A stretch of DNA of 64,000 bases from Gari tellinella (Eukaryota; Mollusca; Bivalvia; Cardiida; Psammobiidae): the NCBI GenBank assembly GCA_922989275.2, contig OV277871.1:63013848-63077847 (forward strand), read 5' to 3'. Shown in pieces: positions 20,393-31,870 of this stretch; position 1 is the first letter of the stretch, and every line of letters begins with the position of its first letter. A program made the translations under genes and the position numbers. The notes under the pieces were generated by a model. The model had not been told where the DNA came from. It searched no databases and was given only the letters and a program-made list of their open reading frames with translations.

Positions 20393-20569
20393 TATTGTTT
20401 TTACAATTGTACAAAATAAAAGCAGTCTCGATAATGATATGGAGATTCCTTCAGTAGGCCTCTGCATGATTAGAGTTATAGGCCGATTTTATTGACTTGG
20501 CAGGGCGGAGTTTCGATGCGGACCTTTTGCACTTCAACTTTGGGGGCGGCAGCATGCTCTTTATTGAAA

Positions 20570-20841
20570 TTTACCGTTGTCGTCTATCGTTTCTTCCCAG
20601 GATGCCGTTTCTTCCCAGGATTACATATTAGTGGACAGTTTGACAAAAGGAATACATGTATAATGATGAATGACAAACAGCTTCAATCCAGATCAGACGC
20701 CGCGTTACGCGGCGTCTGATCTGGATTCAAGCTGTTTGCAAATGTAGGACAAGTCTTACTTTTGTCTCCTATAGCAACTCCCTCGGAACAACACACGCAC
20801 TCTTTGTTCCCATTGGGTGTTGTTGTAGAGAAGGAGCACTG
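20570..20841. repeat. Family C element, left end missing
   Basis: A perfect core-1 hairpin of the family C form (AACAGCTTCAATCCAGATCA, apex GCCGCGTTACGCGGC) is followed by GAACAACACACGCACTC, TTGTTCCCATTGGGTGTTGT and the end GTAGAGAAGGAGCACTG plus TA. Confidence 0.65.
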
Positions 20842-21102
20842 TATATACCGTTTTCACGTGGATATGGACGCACGCATTAATTGTGTTTCTCCATGTTTAA
20901 AGTATCGGACAATAACGATATAATTCGGAACTATACCTATCACCCCTAAAATCAAAAATAGATTAGTTTTTCTTTGCCAAAGGTTAGCTCCGTCCTGCCA
21001 AGGGAATAAAATCGATCTATACTATTTGCAAAGGACAAAAATACGCCTTTAATACATTATCCTACTGGAGAATATTGTACGTACGTAATAATGATAATAA
21101 AA

Positions 21103-21441
21103 CAGCGCTCCCTCTCTACAGACACCTAATGGGAGACAAAGATTGTAAGCGTTGTTCGGAGGGAGTCGTTATAGGGACTGAATTTGGCTTCCGTTTGCAA
21201 ACAGCTTGAATCCAGATCAGACGCCGTGTTACGATGTGTGTCACCCGTCATTAATTCATTTTCTGTCAAAATATGTGCATTATGTCACTTTGAAAAAATA
21301 ACACAGAAGACGACTATTTAAGAAGACGATATTGAAGCAATAAAAGCGTTAGACATTATTGTCCAGTTTAGGGAACTGTGTTAAGGGACGTTGTAAGGAG
21401 GGGGTCGTTGTTGGGAGGGTCGTTGTAGGGAGAATCCACTG
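21103..21441. mobile_element. Family C miniature element with a damaged hairpin
   Basis: Left end CAGCGCTCCCTCTCTACAG, right end GTAGGGAGAATCCACTG plus TA. The hairpin keeps its left arm (AACAGCTTGAATCCAGATCA) but most of the right arm is deleted, so it cannot fold fully. Confidence 0.65.
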
Positions 21442-21514
21442 TAATAATATCGTATTTATTTCATGAGGAATATATATTTAGTCTCAAGAACCTATTTGCA
21501 ATATGGTCCACGTC

Positions 21515-21690
21515 TATATATAGTCATGAATATGCACAATTGGAAGTATTTGCTTAATCCTAGTAGATTGTAGCTTAATTAAAGCAGGCTGAAACTAAAG
21601 TTCTTAAGGTGATGCTTTACTTCAAACCTGCTTTAAGTGGTCACATGTTTAAAAAAAACTATAGAAACAGGCTATGGAGTAAATGGTTAT
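21515..21690. repeat. Family D element
   Basis: It contains ATATAGTCATGAATATGCAC, a core-2 hairpin with a shortened apex (AAAGTTCTTAAGGTGATGCTTTAC), then GTGGTCACATG and GAAACAGGCTATGGAGTAAATGG. Confidence 0.6.
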
Positions 21691-22142
21691 TATTATACTG
21701 CAAAGTAAATTCCTTACTTTTCATTGGTCAACGAGCCCGAGACGTAATCCCATGTACCCTGTGAGCTGACAGGGTACATGGAAATGCAGCTGTTTTCATT
21801 GGCTGACAGGTCCCTGGGTCTTGCTTTGCAGAAAATGAGATGGCCGATTGCTCGACAGGATTGAGTGCATTCAATCGTGCATCCTCCGTTTTAATTCCAT
21901 TTCGGCTAAGCACCATTCGCTGTTTGGATCTTTCAACAGTCGCATTATTTCTGGGAAAGTTTGACGCCGAATATGCCCATTTTTCTTATGAATAACAACG
22001 TCAGAAACATATGACGTTACACGTTTACGCTCAACGTTATCTGCTTTGGCGCGATTTTGTTATAGTTTATTATAAGCGCTGTACACGACAAATTCCGAAA
22101 TATTTCGTTTGAACAGTGAAAACTTAACAGTATAATAAATTC

Positions 22143-22664
22143 GTTATACAGTTTCTTCACAGTGTACATGAGGGTTTCTTCCCGGCTGATAAAATCATGT
22201 AACCCTCGCCTAACGGCTCGGGCAACACGATTTACCTCAGCCGGGAAGAAATAGAGGATAAGTGTTTTTTTCAGTATAAGATAGAAATTTAATCCATTGA
22301 GTGAACATCAGACGTTATATTTTCACGAGTGGCGATGCCACGAGTGAAAATATAAAAGTCTGATGTTCACGAAATGGATTAAATTCGATCTTATACTGAA
22401 AAAATACAATTATTCTATTTTTATTTATGCTTTTCGGTGGATTACCACGAAATAGCAGTGGATTATCACTTGGTAATCCACTGCAGTGGATTAGCATCAA
22501 TTGACTACGATTCTTGGGGAGCCCTACGGGGAAAATTCATAATAAAAGCGATTGGTGATAATCCACTGCAGTGGATTACCAAGTGATAATCCATTGCTAA
22601 TTCGTGGTAATCCACCGAAAAGCATAAATAAACCCTCAAGTACACTGTGAAGAAACTGTATAAC
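22143..22664. repeat. Fold-back element of three nested palindromes
   Basis: The outer arms are GTTATACAGTTTCTTCACAG and its complement ending at 22,664. Inside are two separate long hairpins: about 22,270-22,400 (TTTAATCCATTGAGTGAACA and complement, apex TGGCGATGCCA) and about 22,425-22,630 (GCTTTTCGGTGGATTACCAC and complement, carrying several GGTAATCCACTGCAGTGGAT repeats). No coding frame is seen. Confidence 0.75.
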
Positions 22665-22800
22665 TAATAATGTATCTGTTAACTTTCTATACCCTATATA
22701 GGAATTTGTTCGAACTGTTTGACAATGTGATGATATTTTGCAAGGCTGCCATAAGTTGATCTCGAAAAATCCAAATATTTCCAATTTTTCTATTTTTCAA

Positions 22801-22885
22801 GGGCTTTTACTTAAAGCAGGTGGAAAGTAAAGCAGAATGCACATAAAGGCGCATTTTGCTTTACTTTCAGCCTGCTTTAAGCTAC
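22801..22885. repeat. Core-2 hairpin (family D fragment)
   Basis: CTTAAAGCAGGTGGAAAGTA pairs with TACTTTCAGCCTGCTTTAAG; apex GCACATAAAGGCGC. Followed by GCTACCATCTGCTAG as in family D. Confidence 0.65.
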
Positions 22886-23025
22886 CATCTGCTAGAATAA
22901 AAATCCGAAGATTTCGGAAAAATGCGGAGAAATGACAGCCCTAAAAATGTAGATACCTTTAAACCGTTACAGACGACAAAATGTGCAGACGACAAATGCA
23001 TATCATGCTATAGAGAATAACTCTT

Positions 23026-23180
23026 TTACTCTCAAAGACGTCATAAAGCACATTTGCAAACGTTTGTGATACTGATCAACTTGTTTTGATATTGCCTTAA
23101 ATCTAATTTTGAAACGATAATGCAGACAACAATATTGAAGCAAACGACAGTTTTGCGATGAAGGGGTAAAAACCTCATGA
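23026..23180. repeat. Degenerate family A element
   Basis: TTTTACTCTCAAAGACG, GCACATTTGCAAACG, AACGATAATGCAGACAACAA and GCGATGAAGGGG are in family order; the hairpin is largely lost. Confidence 0.5.
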
Positions 23181-23442
23181 AACATTTGATCAAGAAAGGG
23201 ATGAAGTCTACCTTTACCCAGTGTACATTTATATGACTATCGATAAACAGTACAGAAACTTTACATCACATCTATGTAAAAATTGAAATAATTGTATTTC
23301 TATCTGATAGGCGTCTAATCTGGTCCAAAACTGTTTGAAATGACAACAATTATTTCAGCAAAAATGTGTTTATTAGGAAAGTATAACGTCTTCTCCACTG
23401 TATACGTTAATTTGTATTGATACCTACATTGTAGTTGCTTAA

Positions 23443-23685
23443 CCTTTTGAGCCCTAGTCCCGCATATAGGCGTCATTTTCAAACAGTATACATGTGAATA
23501 GTACAATTGTCCTGTGCAAACAGTGAAGACCCAGATCAGAGGGCTCCGAAAGGAGCCCTCTGATCAGGGTCTTCACTGTTTGTCATAATGCCAAACACTG
23601 ACAAAAACAACCCTTTAAGGTCATAAATGGACTTGACTAAAATGGAAATTGGAATTGTCCATTTTAAGTTTCAGGGAGGAAAGAG
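23443..23685. mobile_element. Family G miniature element, complete (243 bp)
   Basis: TTAA flanks (23,439-23,442; 23,686-23,689). Ends CCTTTTGAGCCCTAG and GGGAGGAAAGAG. The hairpin at about 23,517-23,585 (CAAACAGTGAAGACCCAGATCAG, apex GGGCTCCGAAAGGAGCCC) is perfect and is a variant of core-1. It has the same length as the copy at 63,387-63,629. Confidence 0.8.
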
Positions 23686-23999
23686 TTAATTTATATTTAA
23701 CACTTAGAGCACTTCATGAATAACGTCTGCTTCAAAATTGCCCTCTGCTCAAAGTCATATATTTTTAACAATCAAAGTGGATAACAGTTTGGATCCTGAT
23801 CAGATGCCATGTTTTACGACTTCTGATCTTGTTCAAACTGTTTGCAAAATGCAAATAGCCACTGCTGCTCGAACTTAAAAGTTTATTAAACACCCGATAA
23901 GGATAGTGAAAACATATTAGTTTGAACAAATTTGAATAGAACAAAACAAAACTTACAATTTACGAAACTAAGGTCCAGTTCTGGTAGCTAGCTCTGCTG

Positions 24000-24700
24000 T
24001 CTGCACGAGTAATGATGCGACCAATAACTGTAGGTGATCTCTGCTTTTCATAAGTGTTTATGCGTAAATGTATTTGTTTTTCAGTTCATATACTTTCAGG
24101 TTTACATCCGGGTCAATAAATCTTCACAATATAGCGACAAATGTCGTCTGCTGTATATATTAAATGAGTTTATATTTACGAGCACTGTTGCACCCTTACG
24201 TGAAGTGGAGTAAAAAAAATGATTTGGAATTTATTCTGAGTATCTGTTATTTGATAACTGACGGTCTGTATGGCGTCTGGCCAGGATATAAACTGTTTGC
24301 GAATATCCGTTGTACTCGGGATAAGGCAGTGAAGGGGTCAAAATGTATTTCATTTTTGTATGGATTTCAATGGACACAGGAATTATCCACTTGAAGATTC
24401 AGAAATCGACGAGTGCATGTTTCAGTGGTCATATTCATAGTGTGTGTGTTGTTAATAATCGATATATTTATAGGGCCTATCATTGTTTATTCTTAACCCT
24501 GCCGGTGAACAGTGCCGCGAATTGCATTGTCTCATCAGGGTCTATACTGTCTGCATATGAATACCCGGGTTTTCTGTATTCGATTCCCTCTCTCTTGGGC
24601 GTCACATTAGCCTATAGATAGCAGAAAGAAAATCCATTTTGGAGAAAGAGAATACTAGGAGAATTTACAGTCATAGTAGAATATTGACAGTTTTAATAAT
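24000..24700. other. No recognised gene
   Basis: There is a family A-like trace at about 24,270-24,345 (CAGGATATAAACTGTTTGCG, TTGTACTCGGGATAAGGCAG). Nothing else could be assigned. Confidence 0.3.
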
Positions 24701-24719
24701 GTTGATTTATCTTTTTCTA

Positions 24720-24960
24720 TCTGCCTTTCTCTCTGTCTTTGTTTTCACTCTGTGTATTTTATGCACCTGCATCTTGCTTTCTCTGTCTGTCTTCTGTCTG
24801 TTTATGTCTGTATGTATGTCTGTATATTTCTGTCTGTCTGCCTAACTCTCCTTTTTTCTCTTTCGGTCTCTCTCATTCTCTCTCTGTCTCTGTCTGTCTG
24901 TCTCTCCTTATGTCTGTATGTTTGTCTGTACGTGCGTGCGTGTGTGTGTGTGTGTTTCTC
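24720..24960. repeat. CTGT/TCTC-rich microsatellite tract
   Basis: Imperfect CTGT and TCTC repeats on the plus strand end in a GTGC/GT run. All three frames stay open here because of base composition, which gives false cysteine/leucine/serine-rich proteins. Confidence 0.8.
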
Positions 24961-25849
24961 TTTTAGCACGGTGTTATTGTCTGCCGACTATTGCAACTGT
25001 TAAATTCTGGTAAGGGTTCCTTTTTCTTCTTTTTACAGAAACAGTGGCGGACGGCAACTATTTTGGATCTTCATTATACAGGTCTATAGTGTTGATTTGT
25101 TTAAGACGACAAAGAATACAAAACTAAACGCACACGCAAGGCAATAAAACGGAGAAATGACAGTGTGACTGTCTTAGACGGATTGGAGATTTTTGAAAAA
25201 AAAATGAGTGGCAAATAAGTTTGGAGCCTTACTCGGCGTCTAACCTGGCTCTAAACTGGGTAGGCGTTTTTTAGCAAAAAACGTCTTCTCCACTTTAAAT
25301 AATTTGATGAAGATATGTATAATCGGATATAAAACGTGCGATATATAGGAAATGGTAAATTCTAATAATAAAATATTAATCCTTTCACGGCCAAGGCCGA
25401 CAATTATGGCATTTTGCAAAAAGTTTGCATCTTGATCGGATTGATTAGGATCCAAACGATTTTACACTCAGTGACATATCAATATTACTTAAGTCGAAAA
25501 CCGTTCGAAAATTAGAACTAAAAGCAGACGAAAATATAAGCAGACGATAATTTGACACATTATACATGTGTGAGACGGGTGATTAGTTTTATAGCTGTTT
25601 GCTGTTTGGCATAGAATTTGCCTCTAAAATTTTCCCTATTTCATCCATGGTAGTGAAATTTTTAAAGGCAAATTCTATGACAACCAACAGCTATCCATGC
25701 ATAGAAAATTGGAAAGCAAAAACGTATCAAAATTTCACATCCGTCTACCCTAAACCGGAACTTGTAGCAATAAGTATAAACGTGCCACAATTGAAACAGA
25801 AATTGAACTTGCTAATACACGTACTAGGTCATGCACTTTATTAAATATA

Positions 25850-26220
25850 GGGCTGCCTCTCTACAACAACACCCAATGGGAGATACTAATTGTGTGTGTG
25901 TGTTGTTTGGAGGGAGTCGTTATAGGGAGGGAAAATTAAGACGTGGCTTACATTTGCAAACAGCTTGAATCCAGATTAGACGCCGCGTTACGCGGCGTCT
26001 GATCTGGATTCAAGCTGTTTGTCACTCGTCATTATATTTATTATATCAAAATGTCCACTTATATTTAACTTTGAGAACAATAGCAGACGACAAAGTTAAG
26101 CAGACGATATATCAGACATGAAAAGGTTGGGCATAATTTATATGCCTTGATTGTGGAACAGCGGCAAGGTCGTTGTAAGGAGGGAATCGTTGTTGGGGCC
26201 GTTGAAGGGAGGAAGCACTG
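25850..26220. mobile_element. Family C miniature element (about 370 bp)
   Basis: Left GGGCTGCCTCTCTACAACAA, right GAAGGGAGGAAGCACTG plus TA. A core-1 hairpin of family C form at about 25,955-26,023 pairs nearly without error (one A in GATTAGACGCC). The block TTTGGAGGGAGTCGTTATAG is shared with the other copies. Confidence 0.7.
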
Positions 26221-26229
26221 TAGTTCCAA

Positions 26230-26955
26230 CAGTCACACCGAGCTTCATCATAGAAACACGAAACGTACATGTAACTCAGACATTGTTGTTTGGTTTGATA
26301 GGTTATGGAGCTGAACAAGTGTCCACAAAAACTCAGCGCAAACACAGTTATTGAGTTCTCTTCGCACTATGAAGCGCACGAGGCCTTAACGAGAGTTAAT
26401 GAACCATTAATGCGTCCAATGTATGAAGCTGGTCCCATCTCAGGTTCAGTTCAGCGCTTTCCTTTCTTGCTCCTTGTCTTTTTTCGTCAGCCTCTATTTA
26501 TTTTGTCTGTTGGGTCCAACGCATTGTAAATTAGGGGTTTGCTGATTCTTTCATACGTTGCACACGCCAAATCTAGTGCCACCACCTTCTTATTTAATCG
26601 GAAAGAGGGACAGTTTTACTTTATGTTCTGTAGTGTAACATTTGGTTTGATATGGTGCTTAGCCAAAAGTACGGAGAAGATGTCTAGTTAGTGGCAGATG
26701 GACTGTGTCACTTTCCTAGATTCCGCCCAGAAACCTTTCTACCCTGTCGTGGTTCTGTCGCCTAAATGTCATAGCCTAGGGATTATTTCTGTATATTTGA
26801 CCGAGATTATCTCCTTTGCCAAGTAATAAAAGGAAGACAGGTCGGTGCTTTTAATACCATGCGCTGTGTCGCAACGAACGGGATTAGCGGAAATCATCTT
26901 CCTGAAATCATCATAATATCATCTCATATCATCCCTCATTATATTTATCGGCGCT
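26230..26955. other. No recognised gene
   Basis: Sequence unique within the window. Several short open frames show no domain I know and no flanking splice-site pair I trust. Confidence 0.3.
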
Positions 26956-26959
26956 AAAT

Positions 26960-28012
26960 GACCTATTTTGTGTTGCAGTGCTGTAACACCCAACTCATCC
27001 ATCATAGAAGCCAACCCATATCACAACACTCCAAAACATTGCTCTTAGAATCCCAAGTGTACTCTTGTCTGAGCCTTGTGGAATTCCAGAATGGCCGTCT
27101 AGGGCAGCATGTATTCCCTAAACTTGATAGCCTTAAGTTACATTGTATTAATTATGTTGCTATCTAGGTACACAAGCTCTTCTACATCTCCTTTTTATCA
27201 TGGTTTAGGTAGATATGTGTTTGAGTTAAGTTTCATGAGCTTGGTCTTCTTTGGGTTAATAGCAATTCCAATCTATTTTCCATGGGAATACGGGTATATA
27301 TTGCCAGTCTTTCCTTGAATGCCATGGTGTCTTTGGGCAAGCAGAGCAATATCGTGTGTAAAATTGAAATCTTCCAGGGATTCAGTAAATATCCACCGAA
27401 GTCCTCGTCTTGTAGTCTTTGTACAAATGTATTTATTTGTACAGTGCTCCCTCCCTACAATGGCCCTCCCAACAACAACCCTCCTTACAACGATGTTTGC
27501 CGTTGTTCCCCAAACAGGACAATTCATCCTACTGCTTTTACTGCTTCAATATCGTCTGTTAAAATTTGTCGTCTGCTGTTTTTTCTTAAAGTTGCATAAA
27601 AGTGGACATTTTGATAGAATAAATATAATGACGAGTGACAAACAGCTTGAATCCAGATCAGACGCCGCGTGACGCGGCGTCTAATCTGGATTCAATCTGT
27701 TTGCAAATGTTAGTCAATAGTCAAATCTTAACCCCCCCCCCCCCCCCCCCTGTAACGTCTCTCTCCGAACAACACACACAATATGTGTCTCCCATTGGTT
27801 GTCATTGTAGAGAGGGTGCACTGTACAATCTTTGTTTCTGATATAGGACTGATTCTTCCCTAGTAGCTGGTCAACAGGGTTTGTTATTCTGTTGAGAATT
27901 ATAGTGAGGACTTTACTTAAGACTGACAGAAGTAACATTACCAGCCAAATGTTGCAATCTGTGAGGCCACCTTTCCTCTGCGGCTTCACTATAAGTCATA
28001 CCTTCCAATTAC
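26960..28012 (-). pseudogene. Decayed non-LTR retrotransposon reverse transcriptase, split by a family C element
   Basis: On the minus strand, 28,010-27,825 reads GGLTDCNIWLVMLLLSVLSK and VLTIILNRI, the RT region normally read as TDC-NWRGI-LLS-SKVL. After the nested family C element the frame continues RRGLRWIFTESLEDFNFTHDIALL, where the catalytic YADD/FADD box has become FTHD. Next comes INPKKTKLM in the same frame behind a stop. A large part of the palm domain between the two blocks is missing. It is a dead fragment. The RTE/CR1-like endonuclease-RT group is likely; clade not decided. Confidence 0.7.
27442..27823. mobile_element. Family C miniature element nested in the reverse transcriptase fragment
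   Basis: TA (27,440-27,441 and 27,824-27,825) flanks CAGTGCTCCCTCCCTACAA and ATTGTAGAGAGGGTGCACTG. A perfect core-1 hairpin of family C form lies at about 27,638-27,707. It has a run of 19 C (27,732-27,750) not seen in sister copies. Because it interrupts RT sequence, its limits are certain. Confidence 0.8.
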
Positions 28013-28019
28013 GGCTGTT

Positions 28020-28825
28020 TTAAAATTCCTGATTGTACACAGGGTGGTAACAAGTAATGTTAGAGGTACATGTTCTACGGAAACCAATGAAACATCAACG
28101 TAAGCATACTATCTTAAAAGCAATTTATTGGCAAAAATAACCAAGATATTTATAGTTACTTTTAAGAAACTAGCGCGAGTGTGCTAAATATTAAACGATC
28201 ATTAGGACATATGGCAAGCCATGTTTCATGAACCGGCGGGATACACACTCGCGCCTTGAGATCGACTCAGTTAAACGTGTACAAGTAAACTTGTGTAAAG
28301 CGACCATATCAAAACATACAGTTTGTTGAACATATATGGTTGGTTAATGCATGACAAAGTTAATACAGAGTGCTCTCTTTTGGTATGTTCTGCATTGCGT
28401 GTTTTCTTATTCCACATAAGGAGCCATTTGCCTATAACTGTCTCAATATTTTATCGAGTATCTACAGTACACATGGTTGACTGTACATTGGCAGTTGCAC
28501 CTCGCTAAATCGGACTTCAACTTGAATGGGGTATACATAAGGTCATTTTTCTAACAGCTGTTTGTTTAACCATTGCCATGCTGAATTGTCAACACACTAC
28601 CATCGTAGTATACCCAGTGTGTTTCATTTTCTCAACATCTTATGATTTTCTATATTTAGCGTTCTTGCATTTTGTCATATGGAAAAGTGTCACTAGACGT
28701 GAAAATACATATACAAATATCTGTCCGTTGATGAATAGACCAACCATAGTTACTCGGCTTCTCACCCGGATTTAAATTGTTTGCACTTCATAGACAGAGC
28801 TCCAGATCATAGGAGTATTTCTAGT
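28020..28825. other. No recognised gene
   Basis: I see neither known repeat ends nor splice-bounded frames. Two GCGCGAGTGTG / ACACTCGCGCC pieces (28,172-28,257) form a loose inverted pair. Confidence 0.3.
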
Positions 28826-28831
28826 TCTTAA

Positions 28832-28994
28832 CCCCTTCACTGCCTTACCCCGAGTACAATAGTTATTTGCAAACAGTTTCGATCCTGGTTAGAGGCCGCG
28901 TAATGTTTACCCGCATTCTTAGGTCACAATACCTAAATTCTAAGAAATAAAAGCAGACGACAAATGTTTAAAATTGGTGACGTCGTGGCAGGGG
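28832..28994. mobile_element. Family A element, deleted in the hairpin
   Basis: TTAA (28,828-28,831; 28,995-28,998). Starts CCCCTTCACTGCCTTACC and ends ATTGGTGACGTCGTGGCAGGGG. The left hairpin arm is present (AACAGTTTCGATCCTGGTTAG) but the right arm is gone. Confidence 0.65.
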
Positions 28995-29380
28995 TTAAAT
29001 CCGTAAATCTTTATTTACAATAAACACGTCTGTGGTAAAACAAGAATTCGTTAGAACAATATTGGGGTTTCATCAAACGTTGAGGAACTCTGTGTCTGAC
29101 CAATTCTGTGTTGTTCATGCAGTGCTGCAAAAATAGCTTCAAAAAAGCCTCAACAAGGGGAATAATACAATATGGTTCATACCAGGCAATAGCAAACGTG
29201 CACTCCCTTGTTACATAGAAGTCGTTACTGGAGTAGATCAAGTCCAGCAAATACTGTTCAGGAAAATATGTAAACTCTTTGAACCCAGTCACGCATAAAC
29301 GCGTCCTTTTGCAAACAGTGTACTTGTGAAGAGTACATGTACATATGTCCGGACGAACCATATCAGAATGTTCTCTTTGT

Positions 29381-29550
29381 TGACCCCTTCACTACAATGG
29401 TTATTTGCAAACAGTTTGGATCCAAACTGTATGACACCGATTTTGGTATTTCTTAAGTCAAAATACCTAAATTTTAAATGTGATAAATAAATGCAGACGA
29501 CAATTGTTCAAAGTTGATGATGTCATCCACGTCAGTGAATGGGTAATCAT
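29381..29550. mobile_element. Family A element, deleted in the hairpin
   Basis: CCCCTTCACTACAATGG at the left, GTCATCCACGTCAGTGAATGGG at the right. GCAAACAGTTTGGATCCAAACTG shows that the whole apical part of core-1 has collapsed. Confidence 0.55.
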
Positions 29551-29559
29551 TAAAAATAG

Positions 29560-30385
29560 AGGTATACAAAATCCATAGCAGGGTAATACTAATATGAAGA
29601 AAACGCGACGTTTGATCAGGATCCAAACTGATTGTAAATAACTATTGTACTCGGGATTAGATAGTAAAGGGGTAAACCCTTCTACTGCCATAACATCGTC
29701 TGCTCGTAAACTTTACGTCTGCTTTCTAATATGTTACTTTAAAAAAACCATTTGTATGAGTGTCAAGCAGATTTTGATCAGAAGCTGCAGTACGAGGTGT
29801 CTGGTCTGGATCCCAACTGTTTGCATATGTTAGTGTTTTAGAGTCTGGTTTTTGAAAGTGTTATTGTATTGGTTTAAGGCGCGTCTTTTTTGTCTTTATT
29901 TAGTTGAGACCTAATTGCGCATCATATAGGAAGCCTCCTTCATGGGGCTTCCACAGTGTTGAGATTGAAAGAAGCCATTGTCTAACAAGGAACTTCTGGT
30001 TATGGCGAAACAGTGAAAAATGGGAGCATTTTGTGCATCCAGTCAACAATGCATTGCCGCGCACGTTGAAACTGAGTTGCATAAGTTTTCGCAGAAATTT
30101 ATACGAAAAATTACTGTTCGGGTTAGGAATTACATTCATATCCGACTTTCACTTGCTCGTCCTTTCAATTCTTTAATAATAGGTTGGCCCGCAGTGCTGA
30201 ATCAAGTTTAATATACTTTTTGTGTTCAGAGAATGTTCACTTTGAAGATTTTGTTCAATTTTCTAAATAAAAATATAAATTATATTTATTTGCATTCTTA
30301 TCTACCCACATCCGTTTGACACAAAACAAAATTTTAATGAACACTTATATTTCAAATACAGTAAAAGCTTCAGATGTATTTGCAT
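29560..30385. other. Degenerate family A traces, then unassigned sequence
   Basis: 29,600-29,840 has core-1 remnants (CGACGTTTGATCAGGATCCA, GGTCTGGATCCCAACTGTTT). 29,890-30,215 has overlapping open frames on both strands with no recognised domain; I do not call a gene. Confidence 0.3.
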
Positions 30386-30390
30386 TGTTA

Positions 30391-30724
30391 CAGTACTGAG
30401 CCTTATTAAATTAACAATTTTTGCGATTCGCTTGCAATTCGATGGCGATTCGCTTGCAATTCGATGGCAATTCGATTGCGATTCAAAATAGTAACTTTAC
30501 CCTCGGGGTAAGTTGGCCTGAATGCTGTATCTCACAAATATTCGTAAATATGCTTTCTTTAATTGTTTCGATTCCATTTATTTCACAACCGCTTCGGAAA
30601 AATCGAGTAAAAATATTCAAGCGTTAGATAACCTTTTCAAGCACCCAATTCGATGGCAATTCGATGGCAATTCGCTAGCGATTTGCTGGCGGTTATCAAT
30701 TTAATTTAATAAGGTTCAGTACTG
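30391..30724. mobile_element. Miniature inverted-repeat element with AATTCGATGGC subrepeats
   Basis: Flanked by TA (30,389-30,390; 30,725-30,726). Terminal repeats CAGTACTGAGCCTTATTAAA and complement TTTAATAAGGTTCAGTACTG differ at one base over 23 bp. Just inside both ends are arrays of GCAATTCGATGGC-like units. The middle has no coding sign. The TA target and CAGT start resemble Tc1/mariner-type elements. Confidence 0.7.
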
Positions 30725-30734
30725 TATTATCATT

Positions 30735-30860
30735 ACATGTATTTATTATCATCATTATTATCATCATCAATTCATCATCAGCAACATCGACATCACCAAT
30801 CATCATCATCATCATCATCGTCATCGTCATCGTCATCAACATTATTGTCATCATCGGTTT
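30735..30860. repeat. ATC/CAT trinucleotide microsatellite
   Basis: Interrupted (ATC)n with a pure stretch at about 30,800-30,837, lying 10 bp after the preceding element. Confidence 0.8.
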
Positions 30861-31023
30861 AATTGATTATTAATATTTTCGTTCAATTGTGCCTTCAAAC
30901 TGAAATTTTTTTGTATGCTTCCCTGAACTTGTACATTGTTGGTATGTCGTGGAGGTATTGGGCTGTTCCCATGGTTTTTTATGTATATATGCAAACTATA
31001 TCAAATTGCATAGAATATATCAA

Positions 31024-31200
31024 CCCCTTTAAACCCCCTAGTGACACGTGTTCTACAAACAGTGTTCCTGTGCAGAGCACACTTGACCTATGCAAACATT
31101 GCAGTATGATATCAGAGGACTCGTACGGGAGCACTATGATCAGGATCTGCACTGTTTGTCATTTTGCAAAACTTTGACAAAAACAACCCCATAAACGTAA
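31024..31200. repeat. Family G element
   Basis: CCCCTTTAAACCCCCTAGTG start, ACAAACAGTGTTCCTGTGCAG, then CAAACATTGCAGTATGATATCAGAGGACTC with a partly paired arm GATCAGGATCTGCACTGTTTG and ACTTTGACAAAAACAACCCC. The hairpin apex is decayed. Confidence 0.55.
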
Positions 31201-31205
31201 ACATA

Positions 31206-31330
31206 ACCCATTTCACTGTCATAATGAAGAAATAATTAGTGTCAAACAGTTTCGATCCTGAACAGACGCCGTCACGCGGCGTCTGATCAGGATCCAAATT
31301 GTTTAGAAATAATTATTAATTTCATTGAAT
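31206..31330. repeat. Family A fragment with intact core-1 hairpin
   Basis: CCCATTTCACTGTCATAATG, then AACAGTTTCGATCCTGAACAG with complement CTGATCAGGATCCAAATTGTT around GACGCCGTCACGCGGCGTC. The right part is missing. Confidence 0.55.
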
Positions 31331-31499
31331 TGTGTTTGCGTTTAGCTTGGTTTAAACCCATTGCCTGTTTCTAGTTTTGGAGACATAGACGACTTATTAA
31401 AGTAGAATGTGCCTTAACTAGTTGCATGCTGGGTAAATTTTTCGTCTGCAAAATTAGTCGTCTGCAACTGTTCTAAAAAAAGACTTCTCTCTAAATTTC

Positions 31500-31870
31500 T
31501 TGTCAAAACAGTATCAGAGTGTCAAACAGTTTGGATGTGACTGGACGCGCGTCTCTTCTGGATCCCACCTGTTTGCAAAGGTTATCATTGTGGCAGTAAA
31601 ATCCGCCGCTAGCATGGTAAGAGTAAGGCGAATTCTGCCGTACTTTCCGCCTGCTTTATACTACCATTTGCATGATAGGATATGGAAAGTTTTTCTATTG
31701 TGCATGTGCATGACTACAATAAAATCTTCAGTGGATGAATAAATTAAAGACCGACTAATCTAGATTTGAGACATTTTGAAAGGAGAAAAAAGACTTGAGT
31801 CAGACGCCGAGTAACTCGGTATCTGATCTGGATCCACGCTGTTTGCAATGGTCAATGTAGTGAACATGTC
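31500..31870. repeat. Core-1 and core-2 remnants
   Basis: AAACAGTTTGGATGTGACTGG with GATCCCACCTGTTTGCAAAGG; TAAGGCGAATTCTGCCGTACTTTCCGCCTGCTTT is a core-2 right arm; 31,795-31,850 is another core-1 (GACGCCGAGTAACTCGGTATC). Too decayed to delimit. Confidence 0.4.

Noticed and set aside
24639..25003. Cysteine/leucine/serine-rich open frames in three frames
   Set aside because: The tract is CTGT/TCTC microsatellite; all frames stay open because of base composition.
27273..27527. Independent gene from the 84-codon minus-strand frame at 27.3-27.5 kb
   Set aside because: It is composed of reverse transcriptase sequence joined to the end of the nested family C element.
29904..30211. Overlapping open frames of 60-90 codons at 29.9-30.2 kb
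   Set aside because: Both strands and several frames are open, with no splice signals or recognisable motif.
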